The translations under genes and the position numbers were made by a program. A stretch of DNA of 64,000 bases from Bifidobacterium asteroides DSM 20089 (lineage in GTDB: Bacteria > Actinomycetota > Actinomycetes > Actinomycetales > Bifidobacteriaceae), in contig NZ_CP017696.1 in assembly GCF_002715865.1 (NCBI RefSeq), positions 2,126,369 to 2,190,368 on the forward strand. Direction: 5' to 3'. Of the stretch, positions 55,082 through 64,000 are shown piece by piece. Each line of letters begins with the position of its first letter. Position 1 is the stretch's first letter. The notes beneath the pieces are model-generated. The model did not search any database. It was not told the origin of the DNA and saw only the letters and a list, made by a program, of their open reading frames with translations.

Positions 55082-55397
55082 TCAAACTCCTTTGTCGAAA
55101 TACAATTCTTAGGTTATTTGAAGTTCCGGACGTATTGTTTTGGACTACGGGCAAATGATTGTAGCCATATCCTGCACCCAATGGTTGGAATATGGCCATT
55201 TCCCGCTCGTGGCATCGGACGAGGCGGAAAGCGTTGAGCCCCGGACTTGATGCCGGGGCTCAATAATAATTATTTTCGAATAGAAAGAATCCGTGATCTT
55301 TACGGCTGAAGCTCACGCTAACGCATGGTTACCAAAGGATACTGTACGTATTCCCATGGTTTCCTTTGGTAACCATGCGTTAGTGTGAGCGCGCAAC
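55082..55397. other. Intergenic region with long hairpin
   Basis: About 315 bp between the nrdE fragment and the SDR gene. It holds the long inverted repeat at 55311-55390; the remainder, near 55200-55310, is partly AT-rich and may contain the SDR promoter. No gene. Confidence 0.5.
55311..55390. repeat. 29-bp inverted repeat after nrdE
   Basis: Arms at 55311-55339 and 55362-55390 (core GGTTACCAAAGGA) pair over 29 bp with a single mismatch that is a G-U pair in one RNA strand; the loop is 22 bases. It begins eight bases after the nrdE stop. There is no T-tract on either side, so it is either an unusual terminator, an RNA-protecting stem or a small repeat element. Confidence 0.8.
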
Positions 55398-55980
55398 CTA
55401 CAGCATGCAGCTGACGCAGCCTTCGACCTCGGTGCCCTCAAGCGCCTGCTGGCGGATGCGGATGTAGTAGAGGGTCTTGATGCCCTTGCGCCAGGCGTAG
55501 ATTTGCGCCTTGTTGAGTTCGCGCGTGGTGACGCCGGCGGGGAAGAAGAGGGTCAGCGACAGGCCCTGGTCGACATGCTGGGTGGCCTCGGCGTAGGTGT
55601 CCACGATCTTCTTCCAGCCGATCTCGTAGGCGTCCTGGAAGTACTCGAGGTTGTCGTTGGTCATGTACGGTGCCGGGTAGTAGACGCGGCCGACCTTGCC
55701 TTCCTTACGGATCTCGATCTTCGAGGCGATCGGGTGGATCGAGGAGGTGGAGTGGTTGATGTAGGAGATCGAACCGGTCGGCGGCACGGCCTGCAGGTAC
55801 TCGTTGTAGATGCCGTCCTTGAGGATCTCGTCGCGCAGCGTCTCCCAGTCGGCGACGGTGGGGATGGCGATGCCGAAGCGCTCGAAGAGGTCCTTGACCG
55901 TCTGGGTCTTGGGCTCCAGGGAGCGGCGGCCGTCGGTGTACTTGTCGAAGTAGTTGCCTTGGCCAGCGGCCTTGGCGTAA
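55398..55980 (-). pseudogene. nrdE: NrdE (class Ib ribonucleotide reductase large subunit), 3' fragment
   Basis: The last 194 codons of NrdE. Conserved parts include [19 protein letters not shown], the radical-transfer tyrosines in [11 protein letters not shown] and the C-terminal redox cysteines in EGCVSCML. Upstream of about 55980 the frame runs into antisense dnaJ sequence, so roughly 70 % of the protein including the active-site loop cysteines is missing. The cut coincides with the start of the 1.58-kb repeat. It shows that the DNA between the repeats came from a locus that once had a full nrdE. Confidence 0.92.
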
Positions 55981-56418
55981 CCCGCCGGGGTTCGCAACGG
56001 TCAGCGGATCAGGTTGGCCGGCAAGGGTCGGCCTGGCAGGGACGGGGGCGCCAATGGCGACCTCTACCTACAGATCAGCGTCCAGCCCAGCCAGCGGTTC
56101 GCCATGAAGGACAGGGATCTGGTCATGACCCTGCCGGTGACGGTAGCTGAGGCGGCCCTGGGGGCCAAGGTCCAGGCCCGGGACATCGACGACCAGGTCG
56201 TCACCTTCAGGATCCCGGCCGGCTCCTCCAGCGGCGACGAGATCCGCATCGCCGGCAAGGGGGTTCAGGACAGGCGCGGCAAGGGCGACCTGGTGGGGCG
56301 GCTTGAGATCCGCATGCCTGGTCGGCTGGGCATGGCCCAGAAGAAGGCCATGCGTGACTTTGCCAAGTCCAGTGGCGACTTCGACGAGCGGATCGCCGGG
56401 GAGCGCATGAAGATATGA
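55981..56418 (+). pseudogene. dnaJ 3' fragment (right copy)
   Basis: Identical in sequence to the last 146 codons of the dnaJ at 39958-40962, starting at the codons for PAGVRNGQ. There is no promoter, start codon or J domain; it abuts the cut nrdE. An internal ATG at 56014 opens the same frame but lacks a ribosome site. Confidence 0.95.
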
Positions 56419-56470
56419 CGATCCGGATGCCGGATCAAGTCGGAGCGAAGAGCGGAGAGGAGTGATGACC

Positions 56471-57001
56471 ATGGTCAGGGTGGATCCCGAGACCAGGCGG
56501 ATCTATCTGGCCTGCGCTCGCGGCCTGGTGGCCGGGCGCATCAGCCTGGATGCTGCCGACGATGCCGGCTTGGACATCGAGCTGCCGGTCTTCAGTGTCG
56601 GCCAGGTCGGGCAGTTGGCCAACATCCATCCGCAGACCCTGCGCCAATACGACCGGCTGGGTCTGATTGTGCCGGAACGTACCGAGGGGGGTGCGCGCCG
56701 TTACTCCCTGCGGGATCTGGACCGGCTGGGCCAGGCCCAGCATCTGAGCCAGGACGAGTCCATCAACCTGGCTGGCGTGACCAGGATCCTGGCCCTGGCC
56801 GAGGAGAATCGCCAGCTGAGGCGCCAGCTGCGCCGCTCCCACCAGTCACAGGGGTCCAGTATGTTCGCAGCCGCCGCCGATGGCCGGGTCGTCGAGGTCA
56901 GGCGCTCCAGCAGGGCCCGGCTCTGGCGGCAGGACACGACGCATGACGAGGCCGATCCGACTGATTCCAAATCGCTGATCGTCTGGAGCGTACGCTCCTG
57001 A
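56471..57001 (+). CDS. hspR: Heat-shock repressor HspR (copy 2)
   Basis: The encoded protein is identical to copy 1 (176 residues). The upstream 16 bases differ slightly (GAGAGGAG in place of GGAAGGAG) but the ribosome site is kept. Unlike copy 1 it has no dnaK promoter or HAIR element upstream, only a dnaJ fragment and a gene end on the other strand, so its expression is doubtful. If real and expressed it would raise repressor dose. Confidence 0.85.
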   Translation: MVRVDPETRRIYLACARGLVAGRISLDAADDAGLDIELPVFSVGQVGQLANIHPQTLRQYDRLGLIVPERTEGGARRYSLRDLDRLGQAQHLSQDESINLAGVTRILALAEENRQLRRQLRRSHQSQGSSMFAAAADGRVVEVRRSSRARLWRQDTTHDEADPTDSKSLIVWSVRS

Positions 57002-57188
57002 AATGGGTGCGGGGCCTGTGCTATGGTGTACAGGTTGGCCGCTCGCCCAAGAGCTGCGGCTGACTGTCGCCTGAATGCTTTGAGTACGGGGAAACCGCTT
57101 GCGCGAAATTCGTCATTCTCTGCTTTGCACGCGGCCTGCGAACTGTCGACCGACAGTGTCGTTTTCTTCCCTGTTGTGAAAGGTCATT

Positions 57189-58847
57189 GTGACTGCTTCA
57201 TCCATGCTGATTCCAATTCGTCCAATTCCGGCCAGTCTGCCGTAGAACCTATGACTTTTGACCAGCTGGGGGTGCCTGAGCCCTTGGTTCGCGTCCTGCG
57301 CAAGGACGGCAAGACCAGGGCCTTCCCCATCCAGCGGGATACCCTGCCTGATGCCCTGGCTGGCCGTGACATTCTGGGACGGGGCCGGACCGGTTCCGGC
57401 AAGACCCTGGCTTTCAGCATCCCTCTGGTGGCTCAACTGGCTGCCTGCGAAGGAGGACGGACCCGCCATGGCCGCGGTGGTGCCGCCGGTTCAGACAGTC
57501 TGCCCCGCCGCGCGGTCTTGTCCTGGCTCCCACCCGCGAGCTGGCCAATCAGATCGACGAGGTTCTCAACCCCCTGGCTCAGGCCTACGGCATGCGGACC
57601 TGCACCGTCTACGGCGGGGTTGGCCAGGGTCGTCAGGTCGATGCCCTGCGGCGCGGGCCAAGATTGTGGTGGCCTGTCCGGGTCGCTTGGAGGATCTGCT
57701 CCGCCAGCACAAGCTCAGTCTGGGGGAAGTGGAGATCGCAGTGTTGGACGAGGCCGACGAGATGGCCGACATGGGCTTCTTACCAGCTGTGGAGCGGATT
57801 CTGGCCCAGGTTCGTCCGGGTGGTCAGCGCATGCTCTTCTCGGCCACCCTGGATCACGGTGTGGATGCCGTGGTCAAGCGTTCCTCAAGGACCCCAAGAT
57901 TCACGAGGTGGATTCCGCTACCAGCATGTAGATCTGATGACCCACCACATCTTCCGCACCACCCAGGCAGCCAAGCACGATCTGGTGCGCAGGCTGGCCT
58001 CGGGTACAGGACGGCGCATCCTCTTCACCCGGACCAAATTCCAGGCCAAGAAGCTGGCCAAGAACCTGATCGACAACGGCATTCCGGCTGCACAGCTGCA
58101 CGGCAACCTTTCCCAAAACCAGCGCGATCGCAACCTGGAGGCTTTTCCCGGGGTGAGGTGAAAGTCCTGGTGGCTACCGACGTGGCCGCCCGCGGTATGG
58201 ATATCAGCGACGTAGACCTTGTGGTCCAAGTGGATCCACCGGCCGATCCCAAGTCCTTCCTTCACCGGTCAGGGCGCACGGCCCGGGCCGGTCGTTCCGG
58301 GGACGTGGTCACCCTGGTTCTTCCCGACCAGTGGCGTGACACCAGACGGATGCTGCGCATGGCCCATATCGATGCCAAGCCGGTTCAGGTGACTGCCGAT
58401 TCGTCCGAGGTTACCGAGCTCGTAGGACCCGTGGCCAAGCCGGTACACGGCTGGTCCTTGCAGACCGAGCAGCCGCAGGCTTCCGCTGGTCGCCCTGCTC
58501 GTAGCGGGCGTGGCGGCCGCAGCGGACATCGGGGCCGTTCCCGCGCAAACAGGCGCTTTGATCGCGGCGGCCAGGCCCGGGCTGCAGGTCGAGATCGGGA
58601 TCGCCGGCCTTCCCGTTCCAGGCGGTCAGATGACCGATCGGCATTCAATCGTGAGGATGGTCCCTTGGATGGCCGGACCAGAGGCCATCGTCATGCCGAC
58701 AGTAGCGGGCGTGTCCATGGTCATGATCATGGGCACGGCAACGGTCGCGCCGGCTCCCGTTTTGATGCAGACCGTCGGGGATTCCGCCGCGGTCATCGCC
58801 ACCATCGCCGTGACGATAATCCTTTCCGCTCTGCTTCCCGGCGCTGA
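57189..58847 (+). pseudogene. DEAD-box RNA helicase, frameshifted (right copy)
   Basis: Joined over its frames this gives a complete helicase of about 550 residues: Q-motif, GRTGSGKT, APTRELANQI, VLDEADEMADMGF (motif II, DEAD), FSATLD (SAT), HRSGRTARAGR (motif VI) and a long basic tail rich in Arg, Gly, His and Ser. At least six frame changes are needed, near 57207, 57508, 57655, 57880, 57925 and 58150. The first two are single C deletions by comparison with the left copy. The coding sense between the breaks is perfectly kept, which points to indel errors more than to decay. It is probably the cold-shock/RNA-degradation type of helicase. Confidence 0.8.
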
Positions 58848-58943
58848 TCCGTTTAGCGGCAATCATGATTCCCAAGCCTCGGTTGGCATAAAATCGGTAT
58901 TGACGGCGTGCCTGGTCTCCAGCAGGGAAAAGAGGAGGATCCG

Positions 58944-59600
58944 ATGTCAGTAAGTAAGCGCACGTTGGCCTACGATTACCTGCGCGATCAGATCGTCTTC
59001 TGCAAGATGAAACCTGGTGATCTGATTGACGAAAAGGCTGTGTCGGCCCGACTGGGATTCAGCCGCACACCTGTACGCGAGGCTATCAATAAGCTGGCTG
59101 AGGAGGGTCTGGTCCAGGTTTTTCCGCGCAAGGGGATCATCGTCAGCCAGCTTTCTCTTAAAGACCTCAACGACATGCTCGATAGCAGGATGCTGGTCGA
59201 GCCTTATCTCATGCATCAAGCCTTCGCTCATCTGGATGCCCAGACCCTGCGGAGCTACCGTGCGGCCGCCAATACCAGGCTGGAGCGTGGATCAGTCAAG
59301 CCGGTCTCCATTCAGGATGACTTCGATTACACTTTTCACATGTATTTCGCCAGGCAGGCAGGGAACAAGTACCTGCTTGCCTTCATGAGCACCCTGCTGG
59401 CATTGAGCCAGCGCACCCGTGTTTTCCTGCCTTATCAGGAGGGGAGGGACGAGGCTTCCTGCCAAGAGCATATAGCCATCATCGATGCAGCGCTCAATGG
59501 TGACGAGGAAGGCGCGGTGGAGGCCATCCGCGCCCATCTGCACAATTCGCGAATCAGCTATCTACAGGCCAGCAGGGTTCATGCCGATTACTTCCGCTGA
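58944..59600 (+). CDS. GntR-family regulator (FCD subgroup)
   Basis: A 218-residue regulator: winged helix-turn-helix at residues 8-70 (LAYDYLRDQIV... FSRTPVREAINKLAEEGLV), then an all-helical FCD ligand domain with metal-binding His residues (YTFHMYF, CQEHIAII, AIRAHLHNS). GAGGAGG before ATG 58944 decides the start; the longer frame from 58908 is unsupported. It is convergent with the transketolase gene, and upstream of a sugar-acid MFS transporter and dehydratase, which FCD regulators often control. Confidence 0.9.
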   Translation: MSVSKRTLAYDYLRDQIVFCKMKPGDLIDEKAVSARLGFSRTPVREAINKLAEEGLVQVFPRKGIIVSQLSLKDLNDMLDSRMLVEPYLMHQAFAHLDAQTLRSYRAAANTRLERGSVKPVSIQDDFDYTFHMYFARQAGNKYLLAFMSTLLALSQRTRVFLPYQEGRDEASCQEHIAIIDAALNGDEEGAVEAIRAHLHNSRISYLQASRVHADYFR

Positions 59601-61709
59601 TAGCATCTTCTTCCGCACCGTCCGACCTTAAGCAGGGACGCGTGTGCTGCATCCACTACATGGTCAGCGGTGATGCCGTAGTCTATGAGATTGCTTTCGC
59701 CGTCTCCCTGAAGTCCGAAGTCCTCGACTGAAACAGCCTTGCCTGCGTCTCCCAGATACTGGTGCCAGGACAGGGCGAGTCCGGCTTCGACGCTTACTCT
59801 TGCTCGTATCTCCTCCGGCATGACCCAGCTGCGGTAATCCTGGTCCTGTTGCTCGAACCATTCCATGCAAGGCACGGAGACAACGCGGGCGCCGATGCCT
59901 TCGATCGCCAGGCGGTTGGCTGCCTCCAGAGCCAGCTGCACCTCAGATCCTGATGCCATGATCAGCATGTCCAAACGGTTCTCGGGCTCTTGGAGGATAT
60001 ATGCTCCGCGGGATACGCCCTGGCGGGCTCGAGCTGCGGTTGCAGCCAAGTTGGGCAACGGTTGTCTGCTGAGCACTATGGCCGTGGGATGTGTGTCGCT
60101 TTTTTCGAAGATGTGTCGATAGGCTTCTGCCGTTTCGAATTCATCGGCAGGGCGGACAACAGCCAGACGGGGGATGGCCCTCATGGCAGCAGATGCTCGA
60201 CTGGCTGGTGTGTCGGGCCATCCTGCCCAAGGGCGATTGAATCGTGGGTCCAGATGTAGATATTGGGAATGTCCATCAGAGCGGCCAACCGTACCGCCGG
60301 CCGCTCATAGTCGGCAAATTGGAAGAAGGTGCTGCCAAAGGGCCTGGTGTCCGAGTCCAACAGGATGCCGTTGGTAATGGCCCCCATGGCGAATTCTCGG
60401 ACGCCGAAGTGGATCTGTCTGCCATAAGGATTGGCCTTTGGGAACTGGCGAGTGGCCCGACCGGCGGGAGCGAAGGAGTCCGCTCCTTCCAGATCAGTCA
60501 TGCAGGCGCTGCCCAGGTCAGCGGATCCGCCCCAGAGTTCAGGCATGATCGGGGCGATGGCGTTGAGCACGCGCCCTGAAGCCTGTCGCGCCGGCACGGA
60601 ATCTCCCACATGCAACTCGTTTTCAAGTTCATCGATGGCGCTGTCGAGCTCCTTAGGCGGCTCGTGCCTACGGATGCGGTCGTAGAGAGCGGCCCGCTTG
60701 GGATTGTCCTTTCGCCACTGTCTATAGCGTCGATCCCAATCAGCGTGGGCTCGAACCCCCGCGTTGCGCAGCCTGTCGGGCGTGCGCCAGAGCCTCCTCG
60801 TCAATGGGGAAGTCCTCATTGGGATCAAATCCAAGAAGGCTCTTCAGGTCAGCCAGAAGCCTTTGCGCCCAAAGGCGAGCCGTGGGTGGAGGCATCATTG
60901 GTCAAACCTGGGGTCGGCCAAGCAATCAGGGTGTTGACCTTGATGAACTTGGGGCGATCGGTGATCTCGCCTGCTTGATCCAGGGCGCGGGACAGCGCAG
61001 ACAGGTCTTCTTTGTAGCTACCGTCCGGCTGGACAAAATCGATGGAGTCGGTGTACCAGCCGTAGGCGCGCATACGTGCGCATACATCTTCGCCTAGGAC
61101 CATGCTGGTGTCGCCTTCAATCTGGATATGGTTGGCGTCATAGATGACGGTCAGATTGTCCAAGGACTGATTTCCGGCCAATGAGCAGGCCTCTGCGCTC
61201 ACGCCCTCCTCCAGATCGCCTTCTCCGCATATGGCCCAGATTCGATGATCAAAGGGAGAGGAACCCCTGGGGGCATCAGGATCCAGCAGGCCGCGCTGAT
61301 AGCGCTGGCCATATGCGAAGCCTACGGCCGAAGCCAACCCCTGTCCCAGCGGACCGGTGGTCATCTCCAGACCAGGGGTGACACCCAGCTCGGGGTGGCC
61401 TGGAGTCCGTGTGTGGGCGCCGGACCGGTAGTTTCTCAATCATCCAGCGTCAGGCCGTAGCCGGCCAGGAAGAGCTGAGTGTATTGAGCCAGGGATGCAT
61501 GGCCGCCGGAGAGGATGAACCGGTCGCGGCGGGCCAATGGGGGTCGGTCGGGTCATGCGTCAAATACCGCTGATAGAGGGCGTAGACGATTGGGGCCAAG
61601 GATATGGCCGAACCCGGATGTCCATTGCCGGCCCGCTCCACCGCATCAGCCGTCAGCACCTTGGCCATGTTGATGGCTCGTCGATCCAAATCATCCCAAG
61701 GCTTTGCAT
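59588..61709 (-). pseudogene. tkt: Transketolase, frameshifted
   Basis: Four frame segments together give a complete transketolase of about 700 residues: N-terminus RRAINMAKVLTADAVERAGNGHPGSAIS, TPP site (GEGDLEEGVSAEA... DANHIQIEG), the pyrimidine domain (FGVREFAMGAITNG, DSIALGQDGPTHQPVEHL) and the C-terminal domain (SGSEVQLALEAA). Breaks lie near 60182, 60840, 61445 and 61510, with one more near 61695 if the ATG at 61709 (after GGAAAGG) is the start. Transketolase is essential to the bifidobacterial fructose-6-phosphate shunt, so if this is the only copy the breaks must be errors. A second, substrate-specific copy is possible since it faces a GntR regulator. Confidence 0.82.
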
Positions 61710-61926
61710 GATTCTTTATCCGCCTTTCCAGGTGTGTTCGTGCACCGTTGGTCGTCTTCTGTGGTCAGCTTTCGCCAATCCTCTTGGACGGCCAAATGAC
61801 ACCACTGTCTTCGCCTTTAATATATCAGTAATATATCAGTTACGCAATGAAGCACTGATTCTGGCATCGGCAGGAGAACAGTCACAATGGGCTCAGACCG
61901 AGCGCCGGAGTGAACAAAGGAGTCCA
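61710..61926. promoter_or_regulatory. Divergent promoter region, transketolase and MFS transporter
   Basis: The gap between the two divergent genes includes TTTAATATATCAGTAATATATCAGTTACG near 61816-61844, a doubled ATATATCAGT unit (10 bp, 11 bp apart), typical in size and place for a GntR-type or other regulator's operator and for -10 boxes. Confidence 0.45.
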
Positions 61927-63323
61927 ATGACGGATTTATCAATTTACCAGACCCTTGACAGGGCAAGGCCATTCTGGACAGACAGGAGGCCAAGCACTCC
62001 TCGAGGGCCGGTTGGCTCATGGTGACGGCTCTGTTGATCGAATCCTGGATATACTCGATGTCGTTCATCATGACCCACCTCAAGATGTCTTCCACCCCAG
62101 CAGCTTTCTGCTTGGATTCGCGGCAGCCGGCACCCAGGTGCCATCGTCGGTTCCATCCTGGGCGGCTGGCTGACCGACCGGTTTGGGCGTCGCAACATCT
62201 TCTTGGCTTCCATGAGCATGTTTGCGGTCTGTGCCGTTCTTCAGGCGCTTTCGCCCAACATGTGGGTTCTGGCAATCATCCGCTGCTTTGCCGGCCTGCC
62301 TGTAGGGCCGATGTGGCCAATGGCTTTACCTATATGATGGAGATCCTGCCCAAAGGCAAGCGCGAGATCATGGGCAACCGATGGCAGTTCATGTTCTCCT
62401 TGGGGATTTTATGCGCCATTCTGCTGGTCACCGCCTTTGAGCTGAGCAAGATGCCGGCCAACCTGACCTGGCGGTTCATCCTGGCTGTGCCCGCCATCCC
62501 TGCCGGCCTGCTTCTGCTGGTCAGGTCCGGCCTGCCCGAGGTCTGGCTTGTGAGCATGGTGATTTCGTCAAGGCCCGGAAGGTGGCCAACGAATACTATG
62601 GCAAGGATGTTTTGGCTGGCGTTTTGCCTGATCATGATATGCATATTCCCCAGCCCTCCTGGCGTGAGGCCATCTCGGACCTTTTCAGCGACAGCTTCAG
62701 TCGCAGGAGCACCATATTCGCCTGGATATCCTGCTTCGTCCAGGCGTTCGAGAACTATTCGTTCTCCTTCTATCTGCCTACCATCCTGGCCGGCCTGGGC
62801 ATAGCGACCCTCGTTCAAAACAATATGGCCATGTTCGCCGTTTACCTGCTGGCCTCCATCTCCGCTTTCGTAGGACCTTACCCTGCCCCAAACTGGGGCA
62901 TAAGGGACTGAGCGAATGGGGCTTCGGCCTGGTGACCATCGGCATTCTGGTCATGGTCTTCGGCATCACCCGGACCAGTATGGCCATCATCATCACCGGA
63001 TCGGGCATCATGCTCTGGGGCCATTACTGGTCTTCGGAGAGTGGAATGACCATCGCCTCGTTGGTGGCCAAGCCGGCCTATAGAGGAGCCGCTTCAGGTA
63101 TTGCCTATGTCTTCGTCAAGCTGGCCTCCTTCCTGACCCTCTGGGTGTTCCCGACCCTTTATGACCGGCTGGGCGTGCCTAAAGCCACCCTGCTGATCGC
63201 TATATCGGTCCTGTGGTGGCCTTCCTGGCCGCGGTCTTCATTCTGCCCGAGACCTTCGGTCACGCGGTCAATGCGGAGACCATACAGTCGGCAGAAGCCA
63301 AGGCGACCGGATCTAAAGACTGA
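61927..63323 (+). pseudogene. MFS transporter (sugar-acid porter type), frameshifted
   Basis: The reading frames join to a protein of about 465 residues with 12 spans. Conserved parts are GGWLTDRFGRRNIF (loop 2-3), RCFAGLPVG, a central charged loop, and ILPETFGHAVNAET at the C-terminal side. AAGGAG precedes ATG 61927. At least six breaks are needed, near 61990, 62095, 62310, 62550, 62890 and 63215. It is followed 100 bp later by an enolase-superfamily dehydratase, so it probably imports a hexonate or uronate. Confidence 0.78.
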
Positions 63324-63423
63324 TTCGCTGATTGGAACGCTTTGTCTGTAAAGGATGGGCGCGTTTGGATCAACATGCGATGTGACGCTATGAAAAGGCG
63401 TCGATAAGAAAGGAATTATCACC

Positions 63424-64000
63424 ATGTTCCAAGTACCGAAAATCAAGAAAATAGAACTGACGACCGCCCGGGTTCCGTTGCCGGAAGGCCCATGGGGCGA
63501 CCAGATCCACCATGTCGAGAACATAGAGGTCGTCGTTGCTGATGTCACGGCAGACAATGGGATCACCGGCACGGGGTTCAGCCATACCCGGCTGGTGCGG
63601 GGCCACCATCGCCGCTCTGGTGAGGGAGATGATCCCCGATGTGATTGGCCTGCCCGTATCCCCTCGCGCGCTTTGGCTGCGCTCGTGGAAGTACATTCAC
63701 GATGTAGGTGGGGCCGGTGTAACCACCCACGCCCTGTCCGCTTTGGATATCGCCTATTGGGATCTGCTCGCCAAGTCCCTTGACGTCTCTCTGTATGATC
63801 TGCTGGGCAAGGTGCGCGATCGTGTCCCGCTCTATGGGTCCGGCATCAATCTGAATCTATCGGCGGATGAGATTGTGGATCAGGTCAAGCGTTGGAAGGC
63901 CAAGGGATTCATCGCCGCCAAGGTCAAGGTGGGCAAACCCGACATCGAAGAGGATGTAGAGCGCCTGAAGGCCATCCAGGAGGCTGTGCCAGGCTTCCCC
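63424..64000 (+). pseudogene. Mandelate racemase/muconate lactonising family dehydratase, frameshifted and cut by window end
   Basis: The start (MFQVPKIKKIELTTARVPLP) and the first 55 codons are in one frame; after about 63593 the protein continues in another: VSPRALWLRSWKYIHDVG, ALSALDIAYWDLLAKSLDVSLYDLLGK, then FIAAKVKVGKPDIEEDVERLKAI, where KVK is the family's catalytic Lys motif. It runs off the end at about 190 codons; metal ligands would be further on. AAGGAATTATCACC precedes the ATG. With the MFS transporter and GntR regulator it forms a probable sugar-acid utilisation cluster. Confidence 0.75.

Larger units (their letters stand above)
55981..57559 (+). repeat. Right copy of 1.58-kb direct repeat
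   Basis: 1579 bp matching 40525-42105. Compared with the left copy, one C is missing near 57207 and one near 57508, both inside the helicase gene and both breaking its frame, while hspR has only a silent change. The homology ends at CAGATCGACG; the right copy goes on with genuine helicase sequence. Confidence 0.95.

Overview
The window is chromosomal DNA of a Bifidobacterium. The support is a complete 16S-23S-5S rRNA operon of bifidobacterial type with no spacer tRNA, a dnaK-grpE-dnaJ-hspR heat-shock operon whose DnaJ lacks the zinc-finger domain, a HAIR-type HspR operator, GH13/GH31 alpha-glucosidases under LacI control, and high-GC actinobacterial codon use. The species cannot be fixed from this; an insect-gut type Bifidobacterium is a guess.

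Layout. 0-9 kb is accessory DNA: a broken coiled-coil gene, an IS256-family/IS1249-group element with perfect 24-bp ends, an ABC ATPase/FtsX permease pair, an ABC exporter broken by one base in an A8 run, and a coupled membrane protein/serine recombinase pair with a 19-bp inverted repeat at its start. 9.1-9.9 kb is a sirtuin. 10.5-15.9 kb is the rRNA operon with a strong terminator. 16-26 kb holds metabolic and surface genes: an NAD(P)-binding protein, a tyrosine phosphatase, a 1524-residue beta-helix wall protein, an aldo/keto reductase, a zinc-ribbon protein, a nitroreductase, a DUF4235 protein and a histidine phosphatase. 26-37 kb is an alpha-glucoside locus (two permeases, binding protein, GH31, LacI regulator, YesL-like protein, GH13) tied together by similar LacI-type operators. 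37-42 kb is the heat-shock operon followed by a DEAD-box helicase.

The most striking structure is at 40.5-57.6 kb. A 1.58-kb block ('dnaJ-hspR-helicase') occurs twice in direct orientation, about 99.6 % identical, bounding a 13.9-kb insert. The left copy has whole dnaJ and truncated helicase; the right has truncated dnaJ and the rest of the helicase. This is the topology of a circle integrated by single crossover, or of a chimeric assembly. Both insert edges cut genes (YhgE-like on the left, nrdE on the right). The insert carries a CmpB-type membrane protein, an AAA/DUF4143 ATPase, a LacI-esterase-MFS-esterase-SGNH locus, an SDR and a very unusual NrdF that has lost two metal ligands and gained long low-complexity stretches.

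From 57.2 kb to the end nearly every gene is intact in sequence but interrupted by single-base frameshifts: helicase, transketolase, MFS transporter and enolase-superfamily dehydratase; only a GntR regulator escapes. This looks more like uncorrected indel errors than decay, and it bears directly on how far the duplication should be trusted.
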